Assembly: GCF_018143015.1 (NCBI RefSeq)
Contig: NC_054758.1
Location: 22,436,001 to 22,500,000 of the forward strand
Source of the DNA: Lytechinus variegatus
Lineage: Eukaryota; Echinodermata; Echinoidea; Temnopleuroida; Toxopneustidae
Length of the DNA: 64,000 bases
Reading direction: 5' to 3'
Part shown: positions 1 through 11,028 of the stretch, in pieces
Layout: each line of letters starts with the position of its first letter
Position numbering within the stretch: the stretch's first letter is position 1
Notes under the pieces: generated by a model
Databases searched by the model: none
Told to the model about the DNA's origin: nothing
The model's input: only the letters and a program-made list of their open reading frames with translations
Position numbers and translations under genes: made by a program

Positions 1-2084
1 AGGGTGACATATATCTATATATAAGTATACGATGATAAATGATAAATTTTCTTAAATCCTGTGATTGGAATATCCCTCTTATTGATAATTAGTTTTCAAG
101 AAATATCACTGTGCATTCTTGGCTACAGGAACTTATACAAATGACAAAGCCGGCGTCATAATAATAGCAGGGCCCGCTGGGGGAACAGTTTTCAGAACTG
201 AAGTTGCTTCCCTGGTTGAATATACCTATATTATTATTATCATATTATTATTATAATAGCCGGTCTTCTGTTTATAATTTAAATGCAAATGTTTTTTTTT
301 TATAGTAACACTATTTTTTGTCTTTCTTGTGTGAAGTTTAGAGTTGCTTCTTTTTTCTATTGATCCATTGCTCAGTCCTTGATTGTGTTTCAAGTAAATG
401 GATAAGCATAGGCAAATGGACAATAGCTGATATGCAATATCTACCCCTTCAATAATCATCTGCATTCTATACTATACTTACCAAGAAATGTAAGTATAAT
501 ACAAAAAAAGAGGATATTTTTTTTGTGTGTTTAAATAAACTCCAGATGTGTTTTACAGTATCATCCTATGTCAAACGTATGAATAAACAAATTAAATTGA
601 CATCTCACACGCTCAATTTCCAATATCCAAATATTGTACATTCTTGTCCAGGGGTGTGAGTTATTTAGTCTGAAATTCCATCCATATATTCTTACTTTTA
701 CATATCAGAAGTATTGGACAGTTCGGGAATGAATGTCTGAGCTTTTCTTCATAATCATACGTATGAAAACAATTAATAATCATTTCAATTTTCATCCCAA
801 CAGTACTAACGCTATTGTATGCTGTAATCTAGGCCTATCGATCGCACTCCTCTGCAAAAACACAAACTACTATTCATGTCATCTTGTTGCTACTCAATTT
901 TGACTACCATGGTAACAATGACCATCCAAACAGTATATCAAAATAAAGAATTTCGAGGGAGTTACCTTTGAATATTAAACACCATAACAATGTATTTATG
1001 ACGCAGGGTCTCTTCGAGGATGGATAGATGAGCTTATAATGAGTTACAGGTTAATTTTCCAATGATAATATCTATATTAAACAGTCTGTCAACGAGCGAT
1101 TCAGAACAAAGCTCGTGTAGTTACTGATGACTTTAATATCGAACAACTGAAAGTTTGGCATGTCGAGAAAGTAGCCCAAAACTAGATTTCAAATATGATG
1201 ATATTCATTAAAATACCATCACATTGTACTTTCCACATGTTTTAGTTTTTGGTTTTTGTTGCAATTTTTTAGAATAGATCATTAGAGGTGGGTTTTAGAT
1301 ACTGAGGAAAATAATTGCTTAGTTTTGGCCGCTAACAATTTTCTTAAAGACGCGTATGTAACAGTCTTTATTTTTACAATAACTGGTTTGGCAATCATTT
1401 TCAATCAGGGAGTAACATGAAAAGCTTTGAAAATCACCCCCTTCCTCCCTCTCTTCACTATAATTTGACGCTTTCTTTGTACATACCAATAATATCGAGT
1501 ATAACATGATTACACATTGAGTTTCATTCACGAGTATTATTTTTATCCTTACTATTTAGTAAGGATTTAACGGCATGAACAATGGGATGAGTTTCACTAT
1601 ATCAAAAAGTGATGTCGAAACGATTACTGAAGAGGAGAGGTTAAACATGTCCTAAATATGACCTTTAATTGTTAACGGGGGGGGGGGTTAAAAAAAAACT
1701 TTGTCATACCATCTTGTACTATATGAACATCTTTGTTTTTGATGAGATGTTACAAATATGCCTTGGATATTGTTTTTAAGGGGAAGGGGGGGGTTAAATA
1801 TCAAATGAAGGGTTAACATAAAACAGGACTTGATGAAAATAGTTATCATGTGGATGTACATACTTGACGCCGTATTAATTCTTGAAGCTAACTTGCCCCC
1901 CTTTCGGGATTTCCTTGTGCGTACTTCGGTTCCAAATTACTCATGCTTTGCGCATTTCCTTCATTTACATGGGCTCCACCCCCATTTGAAGAAGGGGCGC
2001 GGCCTGCTCTGCTTGCGGACCGTGTGCAAACATCCCCCCGACCCCTTCAACACAAGTCTATATGCATTCGACGCTGGGTTGCTC
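1..2084. other. Gene-free 5' flank of the first lectin gene
   Basis: No coding region with recognisable homology and no clear repeat family was seen. The stretch is AT-rich, with a short (ATT)n tract near 228-256 and a poly-G run near 1677-1687. The part just before the lectin gene (about 1890-2050) is richer in C and G than the rest. It presumably holds upstream regulatory DNA, but I can point to no specific site. Confidence 0.5.
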
Positions 2085-2192
2085 AATACAGTAGGACATT
2101 CCGTAATTTCACTCTCACTTGGTTTGAACATTGGGCAGGGCAATATATTCTGATATTTGCCTGAGAGGAAGAGAACAGCACACCTTTTAGCC

Positions 2193-3281
2193 ATGAAGTT
2201 GTTGGCATTATTACTTGTCCTGCCGGCGATATGTATCGCCCAGCAGCAACAAGGCCCCGGAGCAAGACAGCCTGGGCAGGGCCCAGGAATGAGACCAAAT
2301 CAACCAAACCAGCCAGGACAAGGGCCAGGAATGAGACCTAATCAGCCAAACCAACCAGGGCAAGGGCCAGGAATGAGACCAAATCAACCAAATCAACCAG
2401 GTCAAGGTCCAGGAATGAGGCCAGGACAGCCGGGACAGGGACCGGGAATGAGACCAGGACAGCCAGGACAGGGTCCAGGAATGAGGCCAGGACAGCCAGG
2501 GCAGGGACCGGGAATGAGACCAGGACAGCCAGGACAAGGACCGGGAATGAGGCCAGGACAGCCAGGACAGGGTCCAGGAATGAGGCCAGGACAGCCAGGA
2601 CAAGGGCCAGGAATGGGACCAGGAATGGGCCCAGGAATGGGGCCAGGTATGGGCCCAGGGCAAGGACAAGGACAAGCTATTGGTTCAAAATGTAAAGGAG
2701 GCTGGTTCCTCATTGGACAGCAATGTTTTAAGATGATGCCGAGAGCGCTGAAATGGAATGATGCCGAGTTGATGTGTGAGCAGAATGCCCCTTGTGGAAC
2801 CCCTGTACTCGCTGGTGTAATGACAATTCCCGATATCCAAACATCAAACGCAGTCATCAACCACCTTAAGAGCCTTTCAACCACAAATATGCGCATTGAC
2901 ATCCCGTTCTGGACAGGTCTTCACAACAAATGGAACCAGCTTCTTGAGAGGTATGAAGGGTGGAAGTGGCCTTCCGGTTGGAGCACAACACAACAGCCTC
3001 TACCGTTCGTTAACTGGGCACGAGGGGAACCTAACAATCAACTCCTGGATCAACAACACTCATACTGTGCAGCCATGAACGGGATGGGTGAGTGGTTTGT
3101 CCGACGATGCGACGAGCCTATGTATTCCATGTGTTCCATGCCAGTCAGTCCACCACTTACCGGTGCAGTACCTTCGAATCCTGGAATGGGTATGCTTGTT
3201 GAAACACCAGCTCAGATTCGCAACGGATACATTGAGCTTGAAAGCGGTCTGCTCATGAGGAGCAACGTTGGGGGCGCATAA
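2193..3281 (+). CDS. Secreted C-type lectin-like protein with N-terminal PGQM-rich repeats (spicule-matrix type)
   Basis: Single-exon gene, 362 residues from the chosen start. An in-frame ATG lies 12 codons upstream (2157), but the ATG at 2193 directly begins a typical signal peptide (MKLLALLLVLPAICIA), so I prefer it. After cleavage comes a low-complexity region (about residues 20-162): three units with PNQPNQ, then about six copies of an 11-residue unit QPGQGPGMRPG, then MGPG repeats. The CTLD follows (about 165-316), with cysteines at 167, 178, 195, 201, 292, 306 and 314, a WTGL motif near 240 (the family WIGL) and an EPN triad at 279-281. The second calcium/sugar motif WND is replaced by WFV. 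A 46-residue tail ends the protein. By family it should be secreted and bind mineral or matrix. It resembles the sea urchin C-lectin/spicule-matrix group; which orthologue is uncertain. Confidence 0.85.
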   Translation: MKLLALLLVLPAICIAQQQQGPGARQPGQGPGMRPNQPNQPGQGPGMRPNQPNQPGQGPGMRPNQPNQPGQGPGMRPGQPGQGPGMRPGQPGQGPGMRPGQPGQGPGMRPGQPGQGPGMRPGQPGQGPGMRPGQPGQGPGMGPGMGPGMGPGMGPGQGQGQAIGSKCKGGWFLIGQQCFKMMPRALKWNDAELMCEQNAPCGTPVLAGVMTIPDIQTSNAVINHLKSLSTTNMRIDIPFWTGLHNKWNQLLERYEGWKWPSGWSTTQQPLPFVNWARGEPNNQLLDQQHSYCAAMNGMGEWFVRRCDEPMYSMCSMPVSPPLTGAVPSNPGMGMLVETPAQIRNGYIELESGLLMRSNVGGA

Positions 3282-3546
3282 GACTCTGACAAACTCTTTA
3301 TCTTTTTTTTAAAATAATGTGCCCTGATTCTCGTCACCTAAGAATCCAAAATGGCGGACGTGTTAACTTTGACCCAAGGACATTCAGAAAAACAAGGAGG
3401 AAATGAAACTGTGAAAACTTATTAACAAGGGAATTTTCACCTTCCTAGCCTTGCCAGCAACTCTCTGATCGTTATTTCTCAGAATTTGCTATCCACTGAT
3501 ATTTAATTCAATTGAAGATGATAGTTCGAGCAATTCTCAGTAAGAA

Positions 3547-3552
3547 AATAAA
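3547..3552 (+). terminator. Candidate poly(A) signal of the first lectin gene
   Basis: AATAAA lies about 265 bp after the stop codon at 3281, in AT-rich sequence. It is the first canonical hexamer noted downstream, so it is the likely 3' end signal. Transcript data are lacking. Confidence 0.5.
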
Positions 3553-3859
3553 TATTTGTTCATTTTTTTAAACAAGGAATACTTTAACAATGATCTCATT
3601 TGTTATATTAGTTTTTATTTCAACTATAGTCAGTTTAATTGACGCAATGACAGAGTGTAGTTTTGTGATGTTGATATTTTCTATGTTACATTTGAACGAA
3701 AAAGATGTACAATATAATATTTTGCAACAAGTGTAAAATTACATTAAACGAATTTATTTCATTGTACATAATCGTATGAGTTTTCCAATTTGTTGCTGAT
3801 TGTGGACTGAGTTGGTAGGAACGACGTATTGTCTTTGATAATATGCATTCGATTGGTTG

Positions 3860-4376
3860 ATCAACTGTTTGAGGTATTGATTGATTAATTAAAAGTGATT
3901 GATTGATTTGGTGAGTGAATGAACAAAAGAAGAAGAGAGTGGGTGACTTGTGTGAGTGAGTGAATGCTTGATATATTGTTTTAATGTTTGGTTGGTTGGT
4001 TGATTGATTGATTTTTTATTGATTGATCGAGTTGATTGATCGAGTGATTATGAGACCGAGTGTATGAGTAATTGTTTGATTGGCTGATGATTAATGATCG
4101 TTTGTTTTCATGATTGGTTGATTAATTGTTTGATTGATTGGTTGATTAATTGTTTGATTGATTGGTTGATTAATTGTTTGATTGATTGATTGATTGACTG
4201 ACTGATTGATTGTCTGATCGATTGATTGATCGGTTGATTGATTGATTGGTTGATTGATTGATTGGTTGGTTGTTCGTTTGATTGCTTGATTGATTGACTG
4301 ACTGATTGATTGTTTGTCTGATCGATTGATTGATTGGTTGGTTGATTGAGTGTGTGGGCAGTTGAATGATTGATCA
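3860..4376. repeat. (TGAT)n tetranucleotide tract
   Basis: Imperfect runs of TGAT/TTGA interrupted by GG, CG and GT variants; 4110-4180 repeats a block of roughly 28 bp (TTGATTAATTGTTTGATTGA). Open frames on the minus strand here read only N, Q, S and I and are by-products of the repeat. Confidence 0.9.
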
Positions 4377-4765
4377 AGTCGTGGGTGTTTTGACAAACAA
4401 TATTAAATCGCCCTAGTAATGGCGTTGATGATGATGATAAAGATTATGATGATCAACAATTGATCCAGATAATCATAGCCCTGGGATTAACAACTATGAT
4501 CATCAACTGTTGATCATGGTTGTGAGGTAAATGGGGGAGGGGTCTTTCAAAATGTAATATCCTTCCTGATAATGTATAATTAATGGAAAATAGAATATAT
4601 ATATTTTTTCTATTGCCCCCTATCAACATGTCTTGGGGTTGACCGTGATGTTTAGGATGATGACAGTGATAATGATGATGATGGCGGTTGTGGTGTTCAT
4701 GGTAATTATCAAGAATGATTCATATGAAAAAGATTACAAAAAACAAGTACATCCCATTGGTTTTG

Positions 4766-4960
4766 ATGATTTTAATGATGATGATGATGATGATAGTGAT
4801 GATGGTGATGATGATGGTGATGATGATGATGGTGATGATGATGATGATGATGATGGTGATGATGGTGATGATGGTGATGATGGTGATGATAGTGATGATG
4901 GTGATGATGATGATGATGATGGTGATGATGATGGTGATGATGGTGATGGTGATGATGATG

Positions 4961-4992
<32 letters not shown>

Positions 4993-5019
4993 GGTGATAA
5001 TGATGATGATGATGATTAT
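4766..5019. repeat. (GAT)n trinucleotide tract, flanked by (AAT)n
   Basis: Almost pure GAT/GGT triplets over 250 bp. All three forward frames stay open and read poly-Asp, poly-Met or poly-Trp/stop mixtures; no signal of a real protein. An imperfect (AAT)n tract follows at about 5107-5265. Confidence 0.95.
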
Positions 5020-5311
5020 GATAAAAGATGTGGTGGAGATTGTGAAAATGATGCCGATTATGCTTATGTGCATCCCAATGATAAAGTGGCTATATTAGTA
5101 AAAGTTAATAATAATAATAATGAAAGTATTATAATGATAATGTAATAACAATAGGAATAATAATGAAAATAATTGTAGTAGTAGTACTACTAATAACAAT
5201 GAATAAAATAATAATAATTATAACAACAATGATAATCATTATAATAATGATAATAATAACATATTTTCTCTAAAAGAAAGACAGAAGATCCCATTTTTAA
5301 AGTCTTTAAAA

Positions 5312-5390
5312 CAACTCGGCCAGGGATTGCACTCAACCTTTCGTTCATGCTGAGACGGTTATTCTTACCACTAAACCAGCATGTCGGAAT
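5312..5390 (-). repeat. tRNA-like SINE head fragment
   Basis: Read on the minus strand, the stretch has an A-box-like GCTGGTTTAGTGGTAAGA and a B-box-like GGTTGAGTGCAATCC at tRNA spacing. The body of the element is not recognisable, so it is probably a decayed fragment. Confidence 0.45.
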
Positions 5391-5589
5391 GAGGATGATA
5401 AAATTGATGATGTCATGATGATGTCATGATGATTTCTAATTTTCTTTTCCAAATCAAATACACGTTCACTAATAACTTTTTAAAATATCAACCAGTCTTC
5501 TGATTTGTTTGATATGTTAGCTAAATCCAAACTAGGACTCACACCCTTCCTTCCTTTTTGTAGGCTTTTACGTAATTAGGCCTACTGAA

Positions 5590-6650
5590 ATCAGGCGCAG
5601 ATCGAGGAGGGATCCGGCCCCGGCCCCCCCCCCCTATTTTTTGACAACCTGCAGGAAAAGTGAACTCTTTATCTTGATAGAAACTACAAAAACAGAAAGA
5701 AAAGTAAAAAGGAGGTATATACCAATGATATGTAATTTACAGCCTCTTGACAGCCGGCCCGACCCCGAAAGGAAACAAGAAAAAGGTGAGGGGAAGAATT
5801 GGAAAATAGACTTTATATGAAAATTTTCCCTCGCGCTTCGCGCTCGCATTGCCTGTATAATGAATCCCATTCAAGAGGATTAAATGACACTTCATATCCA
5901 GTTCTAAAATCAATTTGTAAACAATATTTTAGCAGGCACATCAAGCTTTAATTATTTTGTTTGATTTATACAAACTGTTATATCAAAATTTTCAGCTCGC
6001 TCTGCGCGCTCGCATTGTTTGATTTGTGAGATATTTATCTTCTTTGCAAATTTTTCCAAAATTTGTCAAAATGCTCCTTTATCATGTCAGTATATAAAAA
6101 ATATAAGCTCATGCTTCGCGCTCGCATTTAATTGTTTGAGACACACAGCTTGTTCTTTATTCAAATAAAATAGCGCTTGTACTGTCCAGTTTTCAGGTCG
6201 GAATATCATTTTTTTTAGCTCGCGCTTCGCACTGTCATTATATTATTGGTGATACTTGTATCCTCTTTATTAATCACTAAAAACAGTCCTTATTGAGTCC
6301 ATTTTCACGTTACTATAATGAATTTACTGCTCGCGCTTCGCGCTCGCATTGTTTAGTCGGATACTTATTTTTGTTCATGATTATAAAAACTGCTTCGAAT
6401 CTTCAGTTCTAAGGACATAAAATATCAAAGAATGTAGCTCGCGCTTCGCGCTCATATTATATATTAATACCACACTAGATACCTTATCGTGTTAAGACTA
6501 ACATATACTTAAAACGTCAGTCTTTAGTTAGGACTACCCCGTGAAAAACCAATCAAAAATAGATTATAGCGGCCAAGCGAGAAATATGTTGATGAAAAAA
6601 ATTTCGGCCCCCCCCCTATTGTCGAAAGCTGGATCCGCTTCCGTAAATGT
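5590..6650. repeat. Degenerate tandem repeat with a GC-rich palindromic core
   Basis: A core close to GCTCGCGCTTCGCGCTCGCA recurs near 5830, 5996, 6112, 6220, 6330 and 6438, each in otherwise AT-rich, diverged sequence of roughly 105-165 bp. Poly-C tracts followed by CTATT and GGATCC stretches occur at both ends (about 5610 and 6610), suggesting the array is bounded by copies of the same flanking sequence. Only the core is well conserved. Confidence 0.75.
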
Positions 6651-7590
6651 ACTTACATCACCTACTTTTTTGATTAATAACCTTCCTACCAAGTTAACTG
6701 ATTGTTCACTCATTTATTTACTTATTTACTTCCTTGCTTAAATACTTACCTACACACTTATATATTTTTTTTTTCTAAATTACCATTTAATGATAATATT
6801 CACCACTTAAAATGATTACAAAATTAGAAAGTGTGGCATTCTCATAATTAAACCTAGGTTTATCCAATAGAATAAATAAGATATCTAGTTCACACTTCAA
6901 TGGAATGTTACATTTCATTTTACTTATTCATGATAAATATAATGTATTAAAATATTTTTAAAAAATAATTGTATTATCACATTATCAATATTCTTCTTAT
7001 TTCACAATTACTTTTTGACATTTTGCCATAGGATCAAAATAACTTTCACTTTAGACTAATTTACACTTATATTCTTAATATACAGCATGATATTTGCTCC
7101 CACACACTAACTATGTTACGATAGATCGTTCCATCCATATCTGTGATCGTTTAGACTGGAATGATATCGATTCTCAGGTTTACGAACGAAGTTATCGTTA
7201 TCATATTCGATAGCTGAATATACGAAAGTGTATAGTCAGTGCTCTGAAACGTTGAAGCATTAATGCCAGACTCATTCCAACCCAATTAGTATTATGTATC
7301 AGTGATTTGGGACTCTGCAAAGTTAAATTTTATGTTTTAATCAAGAAGAATGTAAGTTTGATAACGATTGTGGTGATAACAATAATAGTAGTAGAAGAAA
7401 TAATAATAATAATATGTAGAAGAACAACAAGAACAAGAAGCAAAAACAACAAGAAGAAAATTGGCATGATGAAAGTATGGGAGGTAATCTACAAGGCTGT
7501 ATGGTTATTTTTTCCAAAATGATATTTTTGCTAATTTGAATCAACCATGATAATTTATGCGTAAACCTACCTTTTTCTCTAATTCACTAA
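6651..7590. other. AT-rich intergenic DNA
   Basis: No gene, SINE or paired terminal repeat was recognised. A short GAA/AAT-rich patch lies near 7375-7460. Confidence 0.4.
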
Positions 7591-7594
7591 AAAC

Positions 7595-8055
7595 GGTTAC
7601 ACTTCGTAATTCCGAAGGTTCGTTATTCCGACAGTTCTTTATTCCGGAGGTTCGTAATTCCGAAACACGTAAACAGCCTATACCTCGATGTTCGTTAATC
7701 CGAAAACGTAAAAGGGTTCGTTAATCCGAACATTTGTGGTGTTATTCCGAAGGTTCGATAATCCAAAAACGAAATGAGGTTCGTTTGTCCGAAAACAAAA
7801 TAAGGTTCGTTAATCATTACCTTTTCGGACTAACGAACATCCGGAATTACCGAACCTCAGTTCGTTTTTGGATTAATGATCCTTCGGAATTACGAACCTC
7901 ATATCGTTTTCGGATTAACGAAACGTCGGAATTACGAACCTTCGGAAATACGAACCTTCGGAATAACAAACCTTCGGAATATCCGAACCTTCGGAATAAC
8001 AAACCTTCGGAATATCCGAACCTTCGGAATAACGAAGCTTTGGAATTACGAATGT
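7595..8055. repeat. Fold-back array of 16-20 bp units (TTCGTAATTCCGAA type)
   Basis: The left half carries units such as GGTTCGTTAATCCGAA, and the right half carries their reverse complement (CCTTCGGAATAACGAA). The orientation switches near 7825-7835, so the whole block can fold into an imperfect hairpin. The open frame at 7734-8081 (repeating NLRNNKPSEYP) is a product of the array. Confidence 0.85.
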
Positions 8056-9175
8056 ATGCGCTAAAAACAAAGCTTCAATAATCGGTGTTGATTTTCTTTA
8101 CAGCATTGCTAACAATTGCGAATGAAAAATAAATCTTGTTTAAAAAATTAATTTGTACCTTCTTATGCATTACTCTGTTTTCGACCATGTTTTTCTTTAT
8201 GTTTCGTCAAATTTATAGCAGAAATTTTTAGAAGCAAAAGTTATGCATAAATCAATAAACTCAGATGATTTAAGTAAGAATAATCACATTTTATACAAAA
8301 AAATGACGAAAAAGAAACCTCAATTTATATTGTTTTTGTAGACAAAATCCCGTTTTGTGGCAATTTTGGGGTCTGGCATGCATTTACCCAATGTTAAGTA
8401 ATTTCCCAACCGTATACCTAAACATCTATAATTTGGTGTCAATAGATACGTAGGATTTAGAAGTAATAATCCGCAAATACCATAGTCGAAAAATTTCGCA
8501 ACAGCGGAAAGGTCGCGGAAAATGTCGACGGTGTCGGATTAATTAGATTTTTAAAAATTCAAATCAACCGAATACTAGGATGGGGTAGTTAGGAAGAATA
8601 GGCCTTATTTCCCCCTTAGGCCTACTTAATAATCAGCAATTAAGGCTTCAGCTACGTTACATTGTAGCTGAAGCATGGATTCTAATTAAAAGGGAATGTT
8701 TCCCAAAGGGATCAGTTACAAATTGGACGCATATGTAATTAATTATTTGTGGTGTTACCAATCAATCAAGCATTTATACAAACATGGCAAATTGAGTTAA
8801 AACTCGTTTTATACAAAAAATAAAAACGCAGTTATTATCATTTGGTCGAGGTGAGAAAAAAATGATTATGTAAAATTGAAAAAAGAACATCATTTAAAAC
8901 ACCTTTTTCAAGACATCCACGCTTTAAGACATGCACATTCATCTAATGAAGTTTTGCAGAATCATTGTGCTCCTGGCTATTGTAAATGCTGTCACAAAAT
9001 GATGTTGCATTTTTCTTAGGGAAGTCGTACCCAATGACCAATAGTGGTATCTTAAAGGTTGCCCGACTTATCACCTGAGCCACTCTAAAATGGACGTCGT
9101 GATTGCCCTTGAATATATAGCACGTGAAGATGAAATTTGCCCTGAGGGGTTTACAAGACTGCTCTGCTCAAAGAC
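8056..9175. other. Intergenic DNA with one short perfect hairpin
   Basis: No gene seen. GCTTCAGCTAC at about 8646 is followed after an 8-base loop by its exact reverse complement GTAGCTGAAGC (to about 8675). The stem is only 11 bp, too short for a canonical microRNA precursor. Confidence 0.4.
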
Positions 9176-9645
9176 CGAGAAGGCACGGTGTGTTTGTGCG
9201 TCACAGCTTGGTTGGATTTGCGTATGTCTAACTGCTACACATTCTAATCTAAATGTTCATCTGAAAAATAACTAAAGATAATTTCTTATAACATATGCTG
9301 GAAATACTTGTTGTAGATATTTTCATATCTTTTTAGGATGATTATTTTAGCGCAACGTATTATCCCCCACCATGATCGTAATACACAATCGAATCGATTT
9401 TCACACTCGTTTGATCGAGAAGGCACGGGTGTTTGTGCGTCACAGCCTGGTTAAATTTGTGTAGGTCACACTGCTGAACATCTAAACGTTCATGTAAAAA
9501 AAAACAACTAAGGTTAATTTCTATAACTGGGAATACTTGTTGTAGATATTTTCACATCTCTTTTAGAAGGATTATTTTAGCACGACGTATTATCCCCTAC
9601 CATGATCGTAATACACAATCGAACCGGTTTTCAAGCTCGTTTGCC
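9176..9645 (+). repeat. 240-bp tandem duplication
   Basis: Two direct copies begin at about 9176 and 9416 (CGAGAAGGCACGG). Both contain TTGTGCGTCACAGC, ATACTTGTTGTAGATATTTT and CATGATCGTAATACACAATC, with scattered substitutions and small indels. No open frame is preserved in both copies, so it is not an exon duplication. Confidence 0.85.
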
Positions 9646-9702
9646 CCATCACTCCCTCCATTCTCTCTACCTCCCATCTCTTCCACTCTCTCTTTGTCTT
9701 TC

Positions 9703-9782
9703 ACTCACACACACACACACACTCGCACCTATCCACTCACACTCCTTCACATACACACTCACACGTGCACACACACACTCTC
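9703..9782. repeat. (CA)n-rich microsatellite
   Basis: Imperfect CA/CT dinucleotide repeat. The open frame across it reads H, T, S and L repeats and is not a gene. Confidence 0.9.
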
Positions 9783-10417
9783 GTTTGCCATTTGTTTTTT
9801 TTGAATTTCATTTATTTTTAGTTTACACATAATTTCATTAAAATTCCATTGCTTTTCTCCCAAGCTCTTTATGTTTTCATAATATTCCTAGTCGAAAATT
9901 AACAAACAATTCGAAAAGAGAGACAAGGAAATTGTTAATCAGGAGTTTATGAGATTTCTTTGGAGACTATGTTGCATGATAACTCATGTTCATGAGATTT
10001 CAATATACACTCCTACATTGAATTTTGAATAAAGTTGGATTTGTCTGCTGCTATGTGGCAAGGATAAATCAAATCCATTCTTCCAGCCTTTTTTCAAAGG
10101 ATTTTATTTCCTAATAGGTCTACAATATTACTGTAGTTGATTTCTATTTCCAAAATAAAGAATGAATTCAATGCTTAAACTTTAAAAGATGCAAATTTGC
10201 CTTTTGGAAATGGATGAATGCGAATTAAGATAAGATCTGATACCAAAAAGAGCAAAGGGTAATCCATATAATTTTGAAATATATACTATCCCTTCACGTC
10301 TTGGGTATATGTGCATGTGTTGGTGTGTCGGTGTGTGGATGTGTGTGTGGTGGAGTGGAACTCGATGGAGCAATTTATTGTGTACATGGAGAATCTCGTC
10401 GAGCGCCAAACATTTCA

Positions 10418-11028
10418 TTAAAGGTCAAGTCCACCCCAGAAAAATGCTGATTTGCATAAATAGAGAAAAATCAAACTAATACAACACTGAAAATTTCATC
10501 AAAATTGGATGTAAAATAAGAAAGTTATGACATTTTAAAGTTTCGCTTATTTTTGACAAATAGTTGTATGAACGAGCCAGTTACATCCAAATGAGAGAGT
10601 CGATGATGTCACTCACTCACTATTTCTTTTGTTTTTTATTGTCTGAATTATACAATATTTCGATTTTTACGAATTTGATGACTAGGACCTCCTTGCCTGA
10701 AGCACAAAATGTTAAAATGATTTGAATTCCACGTGTTCAGGGAGGAATGAAACTTCATTTCACATGACAATGACGAGAAAATCAAAATATTTCGTATTTC
10801 ATATAATGAAATACAAAATAAATAGGGAGTGAGTGATGTCATCAATTCCCTCATTTGCATACCGACTGAGATATGCATATAACTGTTTTGTGAAATGAAG
10901 CAAAACTTTAAGATGTCATAACTTTCTTGTTTTACAACCGATTTTGATGAACTTTTCAATATTATGCTTATTGAATTTTTCTCTTTCTATTCAAATCAAG
11001 TTTTTGTTGGGGTGGACTTGTCCGTTAA
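10418..11028. mobile_element. Fold-back MITE with TTAA flanks (piggyBac-like), copy A
   Basis: Flanked by TTAA at 10418-10421 and 11025-11028. The left end AGGTCAAGTCCACCCC pairs with GGGGTGGACTTG at the right end. Inverted arms of about 150-200 bp (TGTAAAATAAGAAAGTTATG versus CATAACTTTCTTGTTTTACA) surround a loop with GATGATGTCACTCACTCAC. No transposase frame: non-autonomous. TTAA duplication is the signature of piggyBac-type transposition; the assignment rests on that alone. Confidence 0.75.

Noticed and set aside
2157-2192. Upstream ATG of the first lectin gene
   Set aside because: It would put a charged 12-residue leader before the signal peptide; the ATG at 2193 gives a normal signal sequence.
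2211-2902. Minus-strand open frames of 154 and 166 codons
   Set aside because: Mirror images of the Pro/Gly-rich repeat of the plus-strand lectin gene.
4633-5145. Open frame encoding a poly-Asp protein (could look like an acidic mineral-binding protein)
   Set aside because: It is the translation of a GAT microsatellite; all frames are open and there is no signal peptide at a sensible place. Acidic composition alone is not evidence.
7595-8055. CRISPR-like array
   Set aside because: The units are short, adjacent without unique spacers and inverted at the centre, and the genome is eukaryotic.
8646-8675. MicroRNA precursor
   Set aside because: The perfect stem is only 11 bp; the surroundings do not extend the hairpin.
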